Source of the DNA: Urechis unicinctus
Taxonomy: Eukaryota; Annelida; Polychaeta; Xenopneusta; Urechidae
Assembly (NCBI GenBank): GCA_034190875.2
Contig: CM067351.1
Coordinates: forward strand, 5,700,295 to 5,764,294
DNA: 64,000 nt
Reading direction: 5' to 3'
The notes beneath the pieces were generated by a model. It did not search any database. It was not told the DNA's origin and saw only the letters and a list, made by a program, of their open reading frames with translations. The translations under genes were made by a program, and so were the position numbers. Shown here piece by piece: positions 17,690 to 28,158 of this stretch. The number at the start of each line of letters is the position of its first letter. The stretch's first letter is position 1.

Positions 17690-17955
17690 TTTAATAAGTA
17701 CTGGGCACCATCAAATCATTTTTCGTGTTCAACCTGAACAGCTCCGCAGTGACGCATAAAGCTTCCCTAGCAATTGTCCTAAAAGCAGCACAAGCGCATC
17801 ACGGCTCATTGAGTTTTCCCAGCGGTCGTTGCACCTAGTAACACGCATCGGAGACAGCTATATAGATTAACAAATACTTTCAAATCAAGTAGCTACCTCT
17901 CATGGGTTCCGTAAACTTATCGAAAGTATTAAAGTGATATATCAATACAATATGG
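17690..17955 (+). repeat. Block B prime, diverged copy of 15310-15540 outside the arm
   Basis: The order of strings matches 15310-15540: a TGTTCAA string, GTCCTARAAGCAGCA (17777 and 15366), a GGTCGTTGCA or GGCCGTTGCA string, an AGCTATRT string and a terminal ATATCRATA string. The offset is about 2.4 kb. It lies beyond the point where the right arm meets the edge of the window's left arm, so the repeat family continues outward. Confidence 0.7.
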
Positions 17956-20900
17956 CATGAGCATGAAGGTCTGATACAATGTGTCCGAAGACTGGATACA
18001 GGTGTTATATAGTCACCATAATAATCCTTCGTATAAGTCTTTGCATTAATGATATATACCTTGGTCATTCGCGACAGGAGACACTGCTTTATAGAATTTA
18101 TTGTTTTTATCATTTTTTTCACCGGAGTAAAACAGATAGGTTATGTATACGTTCAAAAATTGTTCAAGGGATTTTACTAATGACTTTTACAATATCAAAT
18201 GTAAAACAGTATATATTTAGATGCGTGCATAAATGCGATATTCACAACCTGTATCATTACGTAATGAGATGTCATTTATTGACCAAACAGGTCTACAGAT
18301 TGAAGATCTAGTATCACAGTGTGATATCATAAAACAAATGTTGGAATGGTGCAATAAGGAAAATGAAATTATCAGAAAATTAGAAACGTATTCGTGATTT
18401 AAATGCATAAAACTTTGCTTTGTGTTAGCGTGTGTCACATATCCAGACACTTTGCCATTGTTCAATTATTGCATATCCAATGCGTCACAATTCTGTGAAT
18501 TAATTGTGCTGCGTAAAGCGTGAATAATCAAATTGATGGAAACATCAGGTTATTAGCTACATAACGTGTGGTCATCTTAGCAAAGAACAAATAAAAAGTC
18601 GTGTACATGACGCCTGTATCCAGTGTATCCAATGATGCATTTGACTATTGTCCGACTGACTTGGCTCGGACAGAAGTCGGCAAGGTCGTTCCCGCGTCTG
18701 GTCGATGAGAATAATAACGTGTTTAATAGTATTTCTAAATGTTGTGTCCCGATGCGTTTCAAAATGCACCACCGCGTTACTGACGACGGAAAATTTGCAT
18801 ATAGGTCATGCATTACGCCGCACATGTTACGTACATTGTGGCATCTCCAACGGTTGTTGTGTATATAAAAGCTCATTTCGATTGTTTATATCCGATGTTA
18901 CGCTAGCTGCATTCATAAATCAAATATATTTACACTTGCGACTGAGAATCTAATCCTGCAAGTTGGCAGTGCTATCAGTGGCTTGTGGTATGTTGTGAAG
19001 CAGCTTTAGGGATTAAACTGTGACCGCAATTTCCGAGACAAAAACTTATATGTATTGAAAAGAAAATCTCGTGACGCTAAAATTAATGTTTGACCTCATT
19101 CGACTTATTTAGAATGTCGTAACAATTCACAGTGTCTTGTCATTGATATGCTAACGATATTTGAAGACTGGAGACATTTGGTGGATTTAACTCATTAATA
19201 TTCACTGGCATCATTACATATGCCTACCGCTTCGTTGAATGAATGAATACATTCGTCCTATTTGCCGGTGTGGTAGTTTAAGCGCTGTGGGGGAGGGATG
19301 TGAGGGGGATAAATTGATTGATAGTATTCGATAAAACACAACGAATAGGCTCAAATTAAACATGGCATTAATAAATAGATTGTAGTTATTTGCAAGACGG
19401 CTGCTAGTGTAGATTTGACAACCTCGTTTCTGATCAATGTCCACGTCATTTGGCATCAAATACGCATTAGACAAGCTTCTGATGCAAGGAATTTCTCTCT
19501 TTCGTTCCTGCCGTGGCCGAATATGGTAGTAACTGACAACAAAACGTGAAATGAAAAATATTTGCCCTTTCGCACTGCTATTAACACGCGCTCAAGAACG
19601 CTATTCGTTAATGACAACTTGTTTTAACAATTGTCATGTACTTTGCTACTAGTCACAGCAAGTAATGGGTGTCGTACAAAGTAACAATTCAGCGATGATA
19701 AAGGTGCGTTCCATTAGCGAGAATCGACGATTACTGCTCAACTTCAGTATTTGTCATATGAGAATCCATTAGTAAGCAACATCGCTTGAAACTTACAACC
19801 CTCGCCCAACCATCTCATTTTGAGTGACGATTATCGATTTGTGACATTAGGGCTTATCGACTGTAACTTCCTTTATAACATACATTTCTTTCTGCGTGAC
19901 ATTTACGTCTCTCTGGTCCATCTCGGAATTGTATCGCGAGGGAGAACTGCAAAGATATGACTACTAAATGGGTCCCTTTATCGCATAGACCATCTTTCAC
20001 ATTTACAGCTTAAGATGCTGCCACAGTACCTTGGTACCCCACAGAGAAATAGCAACACCGTTTATGATAAAAAAAATAAATATTGCTTAACATTTATGTA
20101 GTCACTTTTGTCAATCACAGTTTTAATAATGATACCGTTAGGCTAAACACTATAATTGAACGTCTGCTATATAACCCACTATCGATGCGTCGGATATATC
20201 AGGTTCATTAGTAGGCAAGGTTTGTTTGTGTGTGCTTTGCATGGATCATTTCCATAATAACAGCAGAGTACTGTATTTGTCAGTGATGGGGAGGTCCTGA
20301 CGGTTGTGACCTAACGTAAGGTCATTGTAAAATAATAGGTGTATAGAAATGTGCACAACCGTGACAGTTATCAAACGCAATTTAAGGAGGCTATACATCA
20401 CATCTATATTAGTGAATGAGTATAACTCACATTCTGATTCATTGATTAGATTTGCTGTTGTGATCTATGTAAATATCAGCTGCTTGATATGGCGTCGTTC
20501 ATGCAATGTCCGTTGTTCACTAACGCTGTTTTGTACATCCAAACCATATATCGTTCCAGAATGCAACCAATGTAGTCTGCATGAATTACTCGCTCTGGCC
20601 ACTCATGGTTGAATTAGCACCTCTTTGTACGGCGTGATATTGTTGAACCGGGCCGCTTTTTATATACAGTATACTACTGTAATGGGCCTCTCATAATTGC
20701 GAGAACAACATATTTCATTCCATTTCAATCGACTATTGCTCAGATCGTAACAACACATGCTAGCATTTGTGCACTTAAAGGACAAATGCGGAATAAAACG
20801 TCTTCATTGTTCATTCTAGCACACTCACTGGAAATTCTATGTTGCCGATGCTAAAAGCAGCAATTATGTTTGAAGCACATGCCTGCTGACCTTCATGAAG

Positions 20901-22533
20901 GCGTTAATAAGAAATCAATATTGCGCTCTAAAAGCACCACTTCAGTGGAAAGAGCACTTGCATGAAATACAGAATGTAGCAATGTAAATGGCAAGGTAGA
21001 ACCGCTCCGCACCACTTTATATTGCGCTCTACCGATCACAGAACATTCTGTTATTACTTATAATGATGCCTCCATGTTTTTGTAAGATACGGCTCTCTAC
21101 GACATCACCAATGCAAGATCTACGGCAAACATGACCTCCATAGCATGGCATAATTATTTATGTTTCTGCTTATACTGCAGACATTGTATTTAGCTGCATT
21201 ATAAATCTTGGGTGTAGATGATCTAATAACTTCACGATGCGAGAACAATATCTGTGTTCTATGAAATTTTATGTGGAAAATGATTGAGAAAACCGCAATC
21301 GTACCTGGCGCGTGAGTGAGACAAGTGACAGCGATTATCGACAGAAATAAAAGCAGTGAATCAACATCTCGTTTTTAATGCACTCATTCATAACAAGATA
21401 CAAAATTTAAATCTCACTATTCTAAGCACAATGTATGTTTTGTGAATACATCAAATGTTGGGATTAGATGGGTATTACGGGAGAATGGAATAATCAGTAA
21501 AGCATGAGTGCCATTTACACCCAATGTCCCGTTGTGAACAGCATTATAACTTTAACAAGCACGTCTATGGAATCTCCCTTTAATAACGCCGTTGTTAGTT
21601 TAACTGTGACTGCCATATTCTGAAATTGTCTACGGTAGATCATCCTCGGACGTATTCGTACATAGCGCCGAAAAAGGCGGTGTGACCGTTATCAATGTTG
21701 TCATTAAAATGTAAACAATAGAAAGGTCAGTTGCAACAGGCAACAAAGAACAATATGCAAAACATTGCATTCTTAAGCTCAATCTTCATATTGGATAACT
21801 TTGCCTCAAACGCAGGCCGTTCATCATTAAACAATGAATCTAGAACATTAAGCTGATCTCATATCAAACGTACCATTTTGATAAAGTTACTTGATAATGC
21901 ATGGCGTTTCACACAGAATGACCGATTTCTCGGTTGCGACTATGCGCTACCACTAATATTAGTCAATGAGGTTTTGTTAACATCAAAGCTGATAAAAGAT
22001 TAGAAAAGCCCTTTATCACAGTGTCGGTAAACTCATTTATAGCCATATTGCATTGACTTATACACAAGCAAATATCACCGAATAACAGCCGAAAAGGCAT
22101 TACATTTGGGTTAATTGCAAATCACACGGCCTCTATCTAGCACTGGCCCTCTGATGCTTCCATTTTTAACCTAAAACTTTGGGGTCTGCCTGCCGCCATC
22201 CTTCATTGTAACTAAAGTTCCTTTATCATGTATGCAAACAAGGATCACAGCGTTGGTGACAGAGAAACAGCCTTATTTCCCCAAAGCACCAGATGTTGTT
22301 ACGGTATCATCAATTTATTTTCCACATGTGGTACCGCTGTTCGCATATAATTGTGGTCGTCAATATGTTGCCATTAGTCTTGCAATATATATATTTTATG
22401 CATGTCATTAACCAGATTATGTGTATGCGATGGTATTATGAAGGTGTTGTTGCAATTGTGCTTATTTGCATATCATCTGCAATATTAATGCTGTACAGAA
22501 TTCCGGTTCTAAAACCAAAGACGAGCGTTGGCG
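17956..22533. other. 4.6 kb without a recognised gene
   Basis: Only short open frames occur. At 18572-18880 both strands stay open for 80-99 codons, but neither translation shows a domain, a signal peptide or a shared family motif. No microsatellite or tandem repeat of note is present. Confidence 0.55.
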
Positions 22534-22729
22534 CAGGAACTGGTGAAAATGTTTCGTGCAAGTGTGGGAAGGTTTTGAATGAAGAATGCAGAAAATTGCA
22601 TTTGCTGTAGCATGTAATCATGCCATTTACAGGAACTAACTGGTGAAAATGTTTCGTGCAAGTGTGGGAAGGTTTTGAATGAAGAATGCAGAAAATTGCA
22701 TTTGCTGTAGCATGTAATCATGCCATTTA
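22534..22729 (+). repeat. Near-identical ~100-bp tandem duplication
   Basis: The first copy (22534-22629) and the second (22630-22729) are identical over about 90 bp, from TGGTGAAAATGTTTCGTGCA through CATGTAATCATGCCATTTAC. The only difference seen is TAAC inserted after CAGGAAC in copy 2. The copies share an open frame with a CKCG string, but it ends inside the unit and I do not take it for a gene. Confidence 0.95.
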
Positions 22730-24449
22730 CAGCACACATGTTAATACTTTATGAGGGCCCCAAGAATGATCCATACTTATTGCTAGCGAGGATGAATGCA
22801 ATGTAATTATATTCACTAAAGCCAAACAGTATGTAGTGCGAGTTTAATGTGAATAATAATGTTTCTTTGGCGATCCAGTCAGTGTTGACTGATTACTGTG
22901 TGTTGAGTGAACCTTAGTGACCTGATGGCCTTAATATATATCATGGTATACAGACTGTATGTGGTGAACAACGCCCACCTGGTGGCGCCATGAGTAATCG
23001 TTTTTCCCCCTAATAGACGGCACGATAAATTATTGCATGAATTTAACCGGTTACACTCAGAAGCTTGCGGCAAAGCATTACCCCATGTCTCCGCCATACT
23101 AAAGGCGTGCCAATTGTGCACTTGGGAACAGTTGGGTATGAAAAATATTTGCACATATTGAGTGCGACAAGTGCCACCGCAAGTAGTCAACAGCCTACTG
23201 CCTATGCAGACACCTATGGAAAGAATACTTGCCATCGGCTAACAGCTGAGACGACTGCGGAAAACTCCTATCTAGCACTAAAAGTGTACAACGCCATAAT
23301 TTCGCTGCCCTTCCTGACAGACTTAGATCAGACTCAACAAGAAAGGACAGTTGCAACATATGCGGTAGGTCGTATGCAACAGCCCACATTCTGCAGCGCT
23401 ACCAGGAAACACATTCGACGTGGCGACTTGCTAGAACCCTTGTGTGATGTGGCCTTGTCGCGGGTTTTGCCTGTTGTGTCAAACCCTGTGTACAGGTTTT
23501 TGCTTGTTGTGTGGCCTGCTGTATGGTCTATATCTGTTATGTGTGGACTTTGGGTACGGGTTTTGGCCTGTTGTGTGGGTATTTTCTCTCTCGTTAAACT
23601 CACCCCAGAAAACAACAAAAGTGATCCTCAAAACTAGACTCTATTGGACCAGAACACTCGCTTACATTTGTCCGTTTACTACCATTACTGTCAATACAAA
23701 GTGTACACGTCCACATAGCTGCGACGGAATAGTTCAACAATGCAATGCTTGCTGAGTTAATGATGCGGTGAAAAGCCATAAATCGATGTCATGTACGAAC
23801 GTGACGATCGATATGGGTGTGGATTATCACGCAAACATATATGAACTACTGTTTATATTGCTAAGTGCATATAATCTGTCAGGCTTGGGTGATGTTCGCT
23901 CATATTATGCATGTAGATTACAATTATTGCGGCACCGTGAGCGACTATTCTGCATAAGAACATAATTACTCGCAATAATACTCATAAACTATGACCATAT
24001 TATGTCGGCGCCCATCCTGTGTTGACGCTTATTAACTTGCAGTAGGAGCAATGGTGGCATGAGCAACGCTAGCTGATGAAAGCCTCTCTACACTGGGCGG
24101 CTCTCCTTGACCTTATTCATTTGAAGTATATGTATTTGTTTGGGACATGCCCAATTCGTTAATTTCAATCGGGTTTAGTAGAGATGGGCCACAATCAAAT
24201 GTTCGGAAGTAGCGCATGTATATCCGGATGTGGTTAAGCCAATATTTAGGTCAGCATCGCTCCTGGGTCATTGGTCCCAGCGCTTCTTCTCTAGGCAGCT
24301 GGGGAGTGTTTACACTCAATACGAAAGCAAGCTCACTCAGCTTATATCAATAGTGAACATGGATCGAAGGCTAGCAAAGAACGTGTGTAACTACCTTAAG
24401 GTCGGACGTCAGGGTCATTGGGGCAATTTGTTGGTGTTTGAGGAATGCA
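22730..24449. other. No gene recognised; one long open frame at 23065-23637
   Basis: A 190-codon plus-strand frame (23065-23637) is overlapped by minus-strand frames of 94-118 codons. Its C-terminal half has a hydrophobic, Val/Leu/Trp-rich stretch. This coincides with a degenerate DNA repeat of TTTTGCYTGTTGTGT strings (23464-23580), so the hydrophobicity may be repeat-driven. I recognise no family. Another frame (24230-24505) runs into the end of the Polinton-type element and may be flanking host sequence of unknown nature. Confidence 0.5.
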
Positions 24450-24454
24450 AGCCA
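24450..24454 (+). other. Candidate target-site duplication, left (AGCCA)
   Basis: AGCCA directly abuts the left inverted terminus and recurs directly after the right terminus at 31178-31182. Five bases is one fewer than the 6-bp duplication usual for Polintons, so this is tentative. Confidence 0.5.
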
Positions 24455-24477
24455 AGTAGTATAGATGGTGGGGGTAC
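24455..24477 (+). repeat. Left terminal inverted repeat of the Polinton-type element
   Basis: AGTAGTATAGATGGTGGGG, then G, then TAC. The reverse complement of 31155-31177 is identical except for one base (G versus T at position 20). Polinton ends characteristically begin with AG, which fits. Similarity stops after 23 bp, so one or both ends are rearranged or heavily diverged. Confidence 0.65.
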
Positions 24478-24504
24478 TGAAGCAGTTCCCCCCCATCTAC
24501 ACTA
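24458..24504. repeat. Hairpin at the left end of the element
   Basis: AGTATAGATGGTGGGGG at 24458-24474 pairs with CCCCCCCATCTACACT at 24489-24504 around a loop near 24475-24488. Both arms of the hairpin begin with the AGT(A/G)TAGATGG motif that also forms the right terminus, so this may be two abutting element ends. Confidence 0.7.
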
Positions 24505-24538
24505 ATTGCCCTTTGGCAGCTTATTCAAGATTTTTTGC

Positions 24539-24810
24539 TCACCTTAAGTAAGAGAAAGGCGCATCGGACCCGACCTCCAAACGGGACCGAGGGGCTAGTT
24601 TGTTGCTAACAAGCTCCTCTAGGCATTCCACTCGCTCCATAAGATCATCGTTCTTATCCTCCAGATCTCTCACCATGTCCTTCAGTTCCACAAGGTCATT
24701 ATACTAAGTCTCCATATCACTCCGTTTTTATTGTCTTTCATATAATCTGTATCTAACCACAACTCCTTTACACCACCCTCAAGTTGAGTTATTCGCTCTT
24801 CTGTGTTCAT
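24539..24810 (-). pseudogene. Coiled-coil protein of the Polinton-type element, frameshifted
   Basis: From an ATG at 24808-24810 the product starts MNTEERITQLEGGVKELWLD. A frameshift near 24700 then shifts the rest into a second frame, which ends at TGA 24539-24541. The second part contains LKDMVRDLEDKNDDLMERVE, with the leucine and charged-residue spacing of a coiled coil, and a short basic tail. The total length would be about 90 residues. The function is not known; small coiled-coil proteins of this kind may act as scaffolds or linkers, but that is inference. It is the last gene of the minus-strand block, separated from the fibre-like gene by about 600 bp that includes a SINE. Confidence 0.55.
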
Positions 24811-25187
24811 TTCTATACCTTATACTGTCGTTTAATCAATAGGCTGATTCATATGAGCACGTTATGATTGGCAGCTGTGATTCATTGCTTGCAAATATGA
24901 CTGGTGTGAACGCTATGATCGGAGTGCACAGTTGTCTGCCACTATCTTTAGGGTGTACCGAGCATATTTAAGCTAATTAGTCGCTGCAGATGTAATAACC
25001 AGAAATCCCCAAAAATCTTAAAACAACCCATTTTAACCGTGTATTAGGAGAGGCAGTCTATTCAAGTGTCATCCTCAATTTAACGCTCTAGAGAGTGATA
25101 ACATTTTGTTTTGTGAACACCCATAATTGTTCTGTGCTCAAGCTTTAATCCTTATAAAGCACGAGGTTATAATACCAATATTGTCTG
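24811..25187. other. Non-coding stretch inside the element
   Basis: No open frame or motif is recognised between the coiled-coil gene and the SINE insertion. Confidence 0.5.
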
Positions 25188-25390
25188 CCGGTCCCAGTGG
25201 CGTGGTTGCTTACTGCCTCGCCTTTCTACCCACAAGCTGTGGGTTTGACTCCAAGGTGTGACAACCTGACTGGTTACTCGTGACTCGGATGATCACGTAA
25301 AAATGGCAGTTCCATCTCTGAAAGGGGATGTAAAAGATCCTCTGAGGATAACGTGCTCCCTGGCAGTGACCACCCTCAGAGATACACTCA
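25188..25390 (+). mobile_element. tRNA-derived SINE, inserted in the Polinton-type element
   Basis: The 5' head carries polymerase III promoter boxes: TGGCGTGGTTG (A-box-like, near 25198) and GGTTTGACTCC (B box, near 25247), spaced as in tRNA genes. The body contains CTGGTTACTCGTGACTCGG, then ATGATCACGTAAAAATGGC, then a CCTCTGAGGATAACGTGCTC string. A reverse-orientation copy at 60130-60280 shares this body in the same order, which shows a dispersed family. It sits between two genes of the element, so it arrived after the Polinton. Ends are approximate and no target duplication was identified. Confidence 0.78.
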
Positions 25391-25408
25391 TTGCTAGTCG
25401 TACATAGC

Positions 25409-26637
25409 CTACGTTGCTAAAACGGTCCTGCTGAAACTTGAGCTTTTACACTTTTTCACAAAACATATTCTATGTATTGAGGCGGGGTCAATATCATTCA
25501 CAGTCCGCTCAATGGTAAAGAAGAACCCAATTTTTGTCTGATACCTTACAAATGCTTCGTCTTTTACACGCTGGATCAGTGCGTTTTTTTCATTAATGGA
25601 AACAGTCTGTTGCGCTTTTACAGATCTGGCCTTAGTTTCGCCCTTCATTTTGGTATATTTTGTGACCTCAGCTTAGACAAGTTTAAACTCATGATCTGAG
25701 ATATTACCATCTTCAAGTGCTGTCAATTCAATGTCAGCAATGGTATTCAATTTGCTCTGCACTAGAATGTGGATGTGATCATGTTTTTTCACTTTGATGG
25801 TCAGTCGGCAACTGGCAATTTTCCAGCAAATGGCTCCAGTAGCACCCAACATTGTGGCAATAGGAATGGCAACTACTGTAGACATTACACCTGCACCGCT
25901 TGTGCCAAGACACATACCAACAGCAACTAAAGCAGTGTCCACTGGTCCACTGAGTTTACTGCACACCTATATTATATTATATATAGCACCATATTTTACA
26001 ATTTCTTTCTCAAGGTATTGCTTCTTGAGTGAGATCTCATTCAACAAATAGGAGTGGCCTGGATTCTCATCAGGCGGCTTGATATAATAAATAACGTTGC
26101 CTTGTTCCAGCTGTAAAGGCTGTGCTAAAGATATTACAATAACCTGTTGGTTAGCAAGCTTACTTATTCCTACCGATTGAGTTGTCTCATTTATAACAAG
26201 AAACACTGTGCCCGCACAAGACTACAACCTCATACGAATGATCTTACCATTGGATAACATGATATAATCACAACTTAAGTCTAGTGAGTCTTGACCCCCT
26301 CACCAAACGACCACTTATATCCTATGCGAAGGGCGCCACTTACTTCTGCCCAAATAGTAATGAGGGGTTTCGTTTTTTCAGCTATGTGTTATCTCAGGTC
26401 CCTGTTCTGCTGTCTATGTTTCACATCAACATACTTTCTATTAGCAGCATCCTTTGGCGAAATCGGGTCTTCCAGCTCAACGATTTTATTATCTCCCATT
26501 TCAAGGTCTCCAGTCATAGTTATGCCACCTTTATTCATTTTTCATGAGTCTACATAGGTCTTTGTTGAATATTCGGAGAAGTCGGCGCCCCGATCCGTTT
26601 TCTGTTGAGTTCCATAAATACTCGCTTTTATTGACAT
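25409..26637 (-). pseudogene. Fibre-like structural protein of the Polinton-type element, broken
   Basis: The start ATG at 26635-26637 overlaps the end of the penton-like gene by 10 bp. The N-terminus has phage-tail-fibre-like repeats: TKTYVDS, then MTGDLEMGDNKI, ELEDP, DAANRKYVD. Such M-G-D-L and Y-V-D units build trimeric fibres in phages. A middle region containing LVINETTQSVGISKLANQQ looks like a beta-rich head. The C-terminal part has a glycine-rich hydrophobic stretch (ATMLGATGAICW), then KKHDHIHILVQSKLNTIAD and DGNISDHEF, a conserved feature of related invertebrate elements as I recall them. Breaks: TGA 26542-26544, TAA near 26410, a frameshift at a G run near 26300, TAG near 26227, TAG 25967-25969 and TAA 25673-25675. 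Intact length would be about 400 residues. The fibre role is inferred from the repeats, not shown. Confidence 0.65.
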
Positions 26638-27314
26638 CTTGTAAATTCGAAAACAACACAAATAGGTAAGTCGTGGTTGTTCAATTGACGTCCCTTATTA
26701 TCTCTTATCTGAACCTTTAACTCATTCACCGCTCCGACAGTAACACGTTTTGACACACGATCAGCGATGTTTGTGGTTATAATATCACCATAGGAGCTGC
26801 CCCCACAGCCCACAACTCCAAGAAGTGAAGTGGGCGCACCATCAAGCATGTTCTGCGTGCTACTGACTTGATCAAGGTGGATATAAAATGGGCTAAAGAT
26901 GCTAAAGTTGATGGGCCAGTCACCTTTGTAAGCACCTGAAGGAATATATTCTCCACCAAGACCGCTATCAAGACCCAACATTTTTAACACACAGTCATTA
27001 CATCAAAAAGTCCCATCAGGAATTGGTAGGGTAATAATCCCATCTAAAGCATCAAACTCCAAACTAAAACCTATAGTTGTAAATACCTCTAGTATAAGTT
27101 TGAAGTTCCAGAGGCCAGGGCTAAACTGGGCACTTCCTCCTTTCCCCACAGTCTTTGACAGCCATTGAATGGCCTCGTTTGATTCAATGTTATACCATCC
27201 CACAGTTTACGTGATTGACCTAAGACCTACGTATATATCACCTGCACTATTGTCAATAAGATTTTGCAGGAACACAGCCTCACCTCTTTGAACATTAGAC
27301 AGAGTGTGATACAT
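26628..27314 (-). pseudogene. Penton-like minor capsid candidate of the Polinton-type element, two in-frame stops
   Basis: From ATG 27312-27314 one frame runs about 228 codons to TAA 26628-26630, interrupted only by TAA 27207-27209 and TGA 27003-27005. Visible landmarks are GEAVFLQNLIDNSAGDIYVG near the N-terminus, GWYNIESNEAIQWL, a central LDSGLGGEYIPSGAYKGDWP, and a C-terminal ELKVQIRDNKGRQLNNHDLP followed by a beta strand ending VFEF. The C-terminal pattern of a strand, a D-x-x-G-x-x-L turn and a hydrophobic strand is typical of penton-type single-jelly-roll proteins of Polintons, which form the capsid vertices. It sits immediately upstream of the fibre-like gene, a natural partner. The penton assignment is moderate; its membership of the element is firm. 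Confidence 0.65.
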
Positions 27315-27397
27315 AGCACTATGAACAAACAAGCCTTTACATTTAATACAAATAAAACGTACAAACCCGTGCCAGTATACCCACCCTATATTGCCCC

Positions 27398-27664
27398 TCA
27401 ACTATCACCCCTCCCTTCCTCCTCCAGGCTTGCTATTTTAGCTTTCCGATGTTTTATATCCCTTTCCATCTCAGTTATCTTAGCTAGGTTATTGACAAGC
27501 TCACCCCTCTGGGTCTGCATATCCTTGTCAAGACCAATAAGCTCTCTGATTGGTAGATCGTTGTCTGTTTGTGTACCTAGGTCTTCCATGGCGTTATGAA
27601 CGCCCTCTATGAAGCTTGTTTCTTCCACACCACCTTGCTCTGTCATGGCTTCAGGGCCGCTCAT
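27398..27664 (-). CDS. Small coiled-coil protein, 88 residues, reading frame intact
   Basis: The ATG at 27662-27664 follows the upstream gene's TAA with no gap. The 88-codon frame is uninterrupted. The N-terminal half is acidic and polar (SGPEAMTEQGGVEETSF). Residues about 45-85 are heptad-like (IGLDKDMQTQRGELVNNLAK, then EMERDIKHRKAKIASLEEE), predicting a coiled coil. The function is unknown; its position between two structural genes suggests a virion-associated or scaffolding role, by inference only. It is the only gene of the element whose open frame has no visible lesion, but it is short, so survival by chance is possible. Confidence 0.6.
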   Translation of the reverse strand: MSGPEAMTEQGGVEETSFIEGVHNAMEDLGTQTDNDLPIRELIGLDKDMQTQRGELVNNLAKITEMERDIKHRKAKIASLEEEGRGDS

Positions 27665-28126
27665 TTATAACTTTTCAGGAAGTGCAGCTTCCTTTTTAGC
27701 AACAGCTTGGTCAACGCCTTGTAGGGCTTTTGTTGCCTTTGTGGATAGTTCAGGTGTCACCCCAAGAGCCCGAGCAAGATGTGTACCACCGTAATCTAAG
27801 ATACTCATAGGAGAGAGGAATTTGTTGGGATCGTTCTTCCATGTCAGAATCTTCCATTCTCGGCCCCACTTAACTCAAAGGTCACCTTGTTTAGAACATC
27901 TAAACTCCAGAGTGGCCTGCAGCCCATGCTTAGACACTGCCTCCTTCCACCTTGTAACTAAGACTTCAGTTTCTTCTATGGATCCCACCTGATCTTCTGT
28001 TAACCCAGTAGGCATTTCAGTAATAGCCCATGGTGGACTAGTTGTACTCCACGTAATTAAAGTTTCGTCAATCAGGTTAGTCTCCTCATCATTAATGAAG
28101 CTAGTCTCATTCCTCTCCCCTTCCAT
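27665..28126 (-). pseudogene. 153-codon protein of the Polinton-type element, one in-frame TGA
   Basis: The ATG at 28124-28126 starts a 153-codon frame with a TGA at 27875-27877 (codon 84) and a natural TAA at 27665-27667. The first half is acidic (NETSFINDEETNLIDETL). It is followed by EAVSKHGLQATLEFRCSK, with CRSKQ-type basic residues. After the stop come LTWKNDPNKFLSP and SILDYGGTHLARALGVTPEL, then a Lys/Glu-rich helical tail. The second half resembles a family I associate with invertebrate Polinton-like elements, but I know no function. It is the first gene of the minus-strand block, transcribed away from the capsid gene, and abuts the next gene with no spacer. Confidence 0.6.
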
Positions 28127-28158
28127 AGCCCTTCCTTTTCTGCGGTGTCATCAAACTC
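28127..28158. promoter_or_regulatory. Probable divergent promoter interval
   Basis: The ATG of the minus-strand block (28126) and the first plausible ATG of the capsid gene (28159) are only about 30 bp apart on opposite strands, so both blocks must be driven from here or from within the flanking genes. No TATA-like box was identified. This is inferred from gene layout alone. Confidence 0.35.

Noticed and set aside
23065..23637. 190-codon plus-strand frame as a possible membrane protein gene
   Set aside because: Minus-strand frames overlap it, the hydrophobic half coincides with a degenerate DNA repeat, and no family motif is visible. It is kept only as an unexplained frame.
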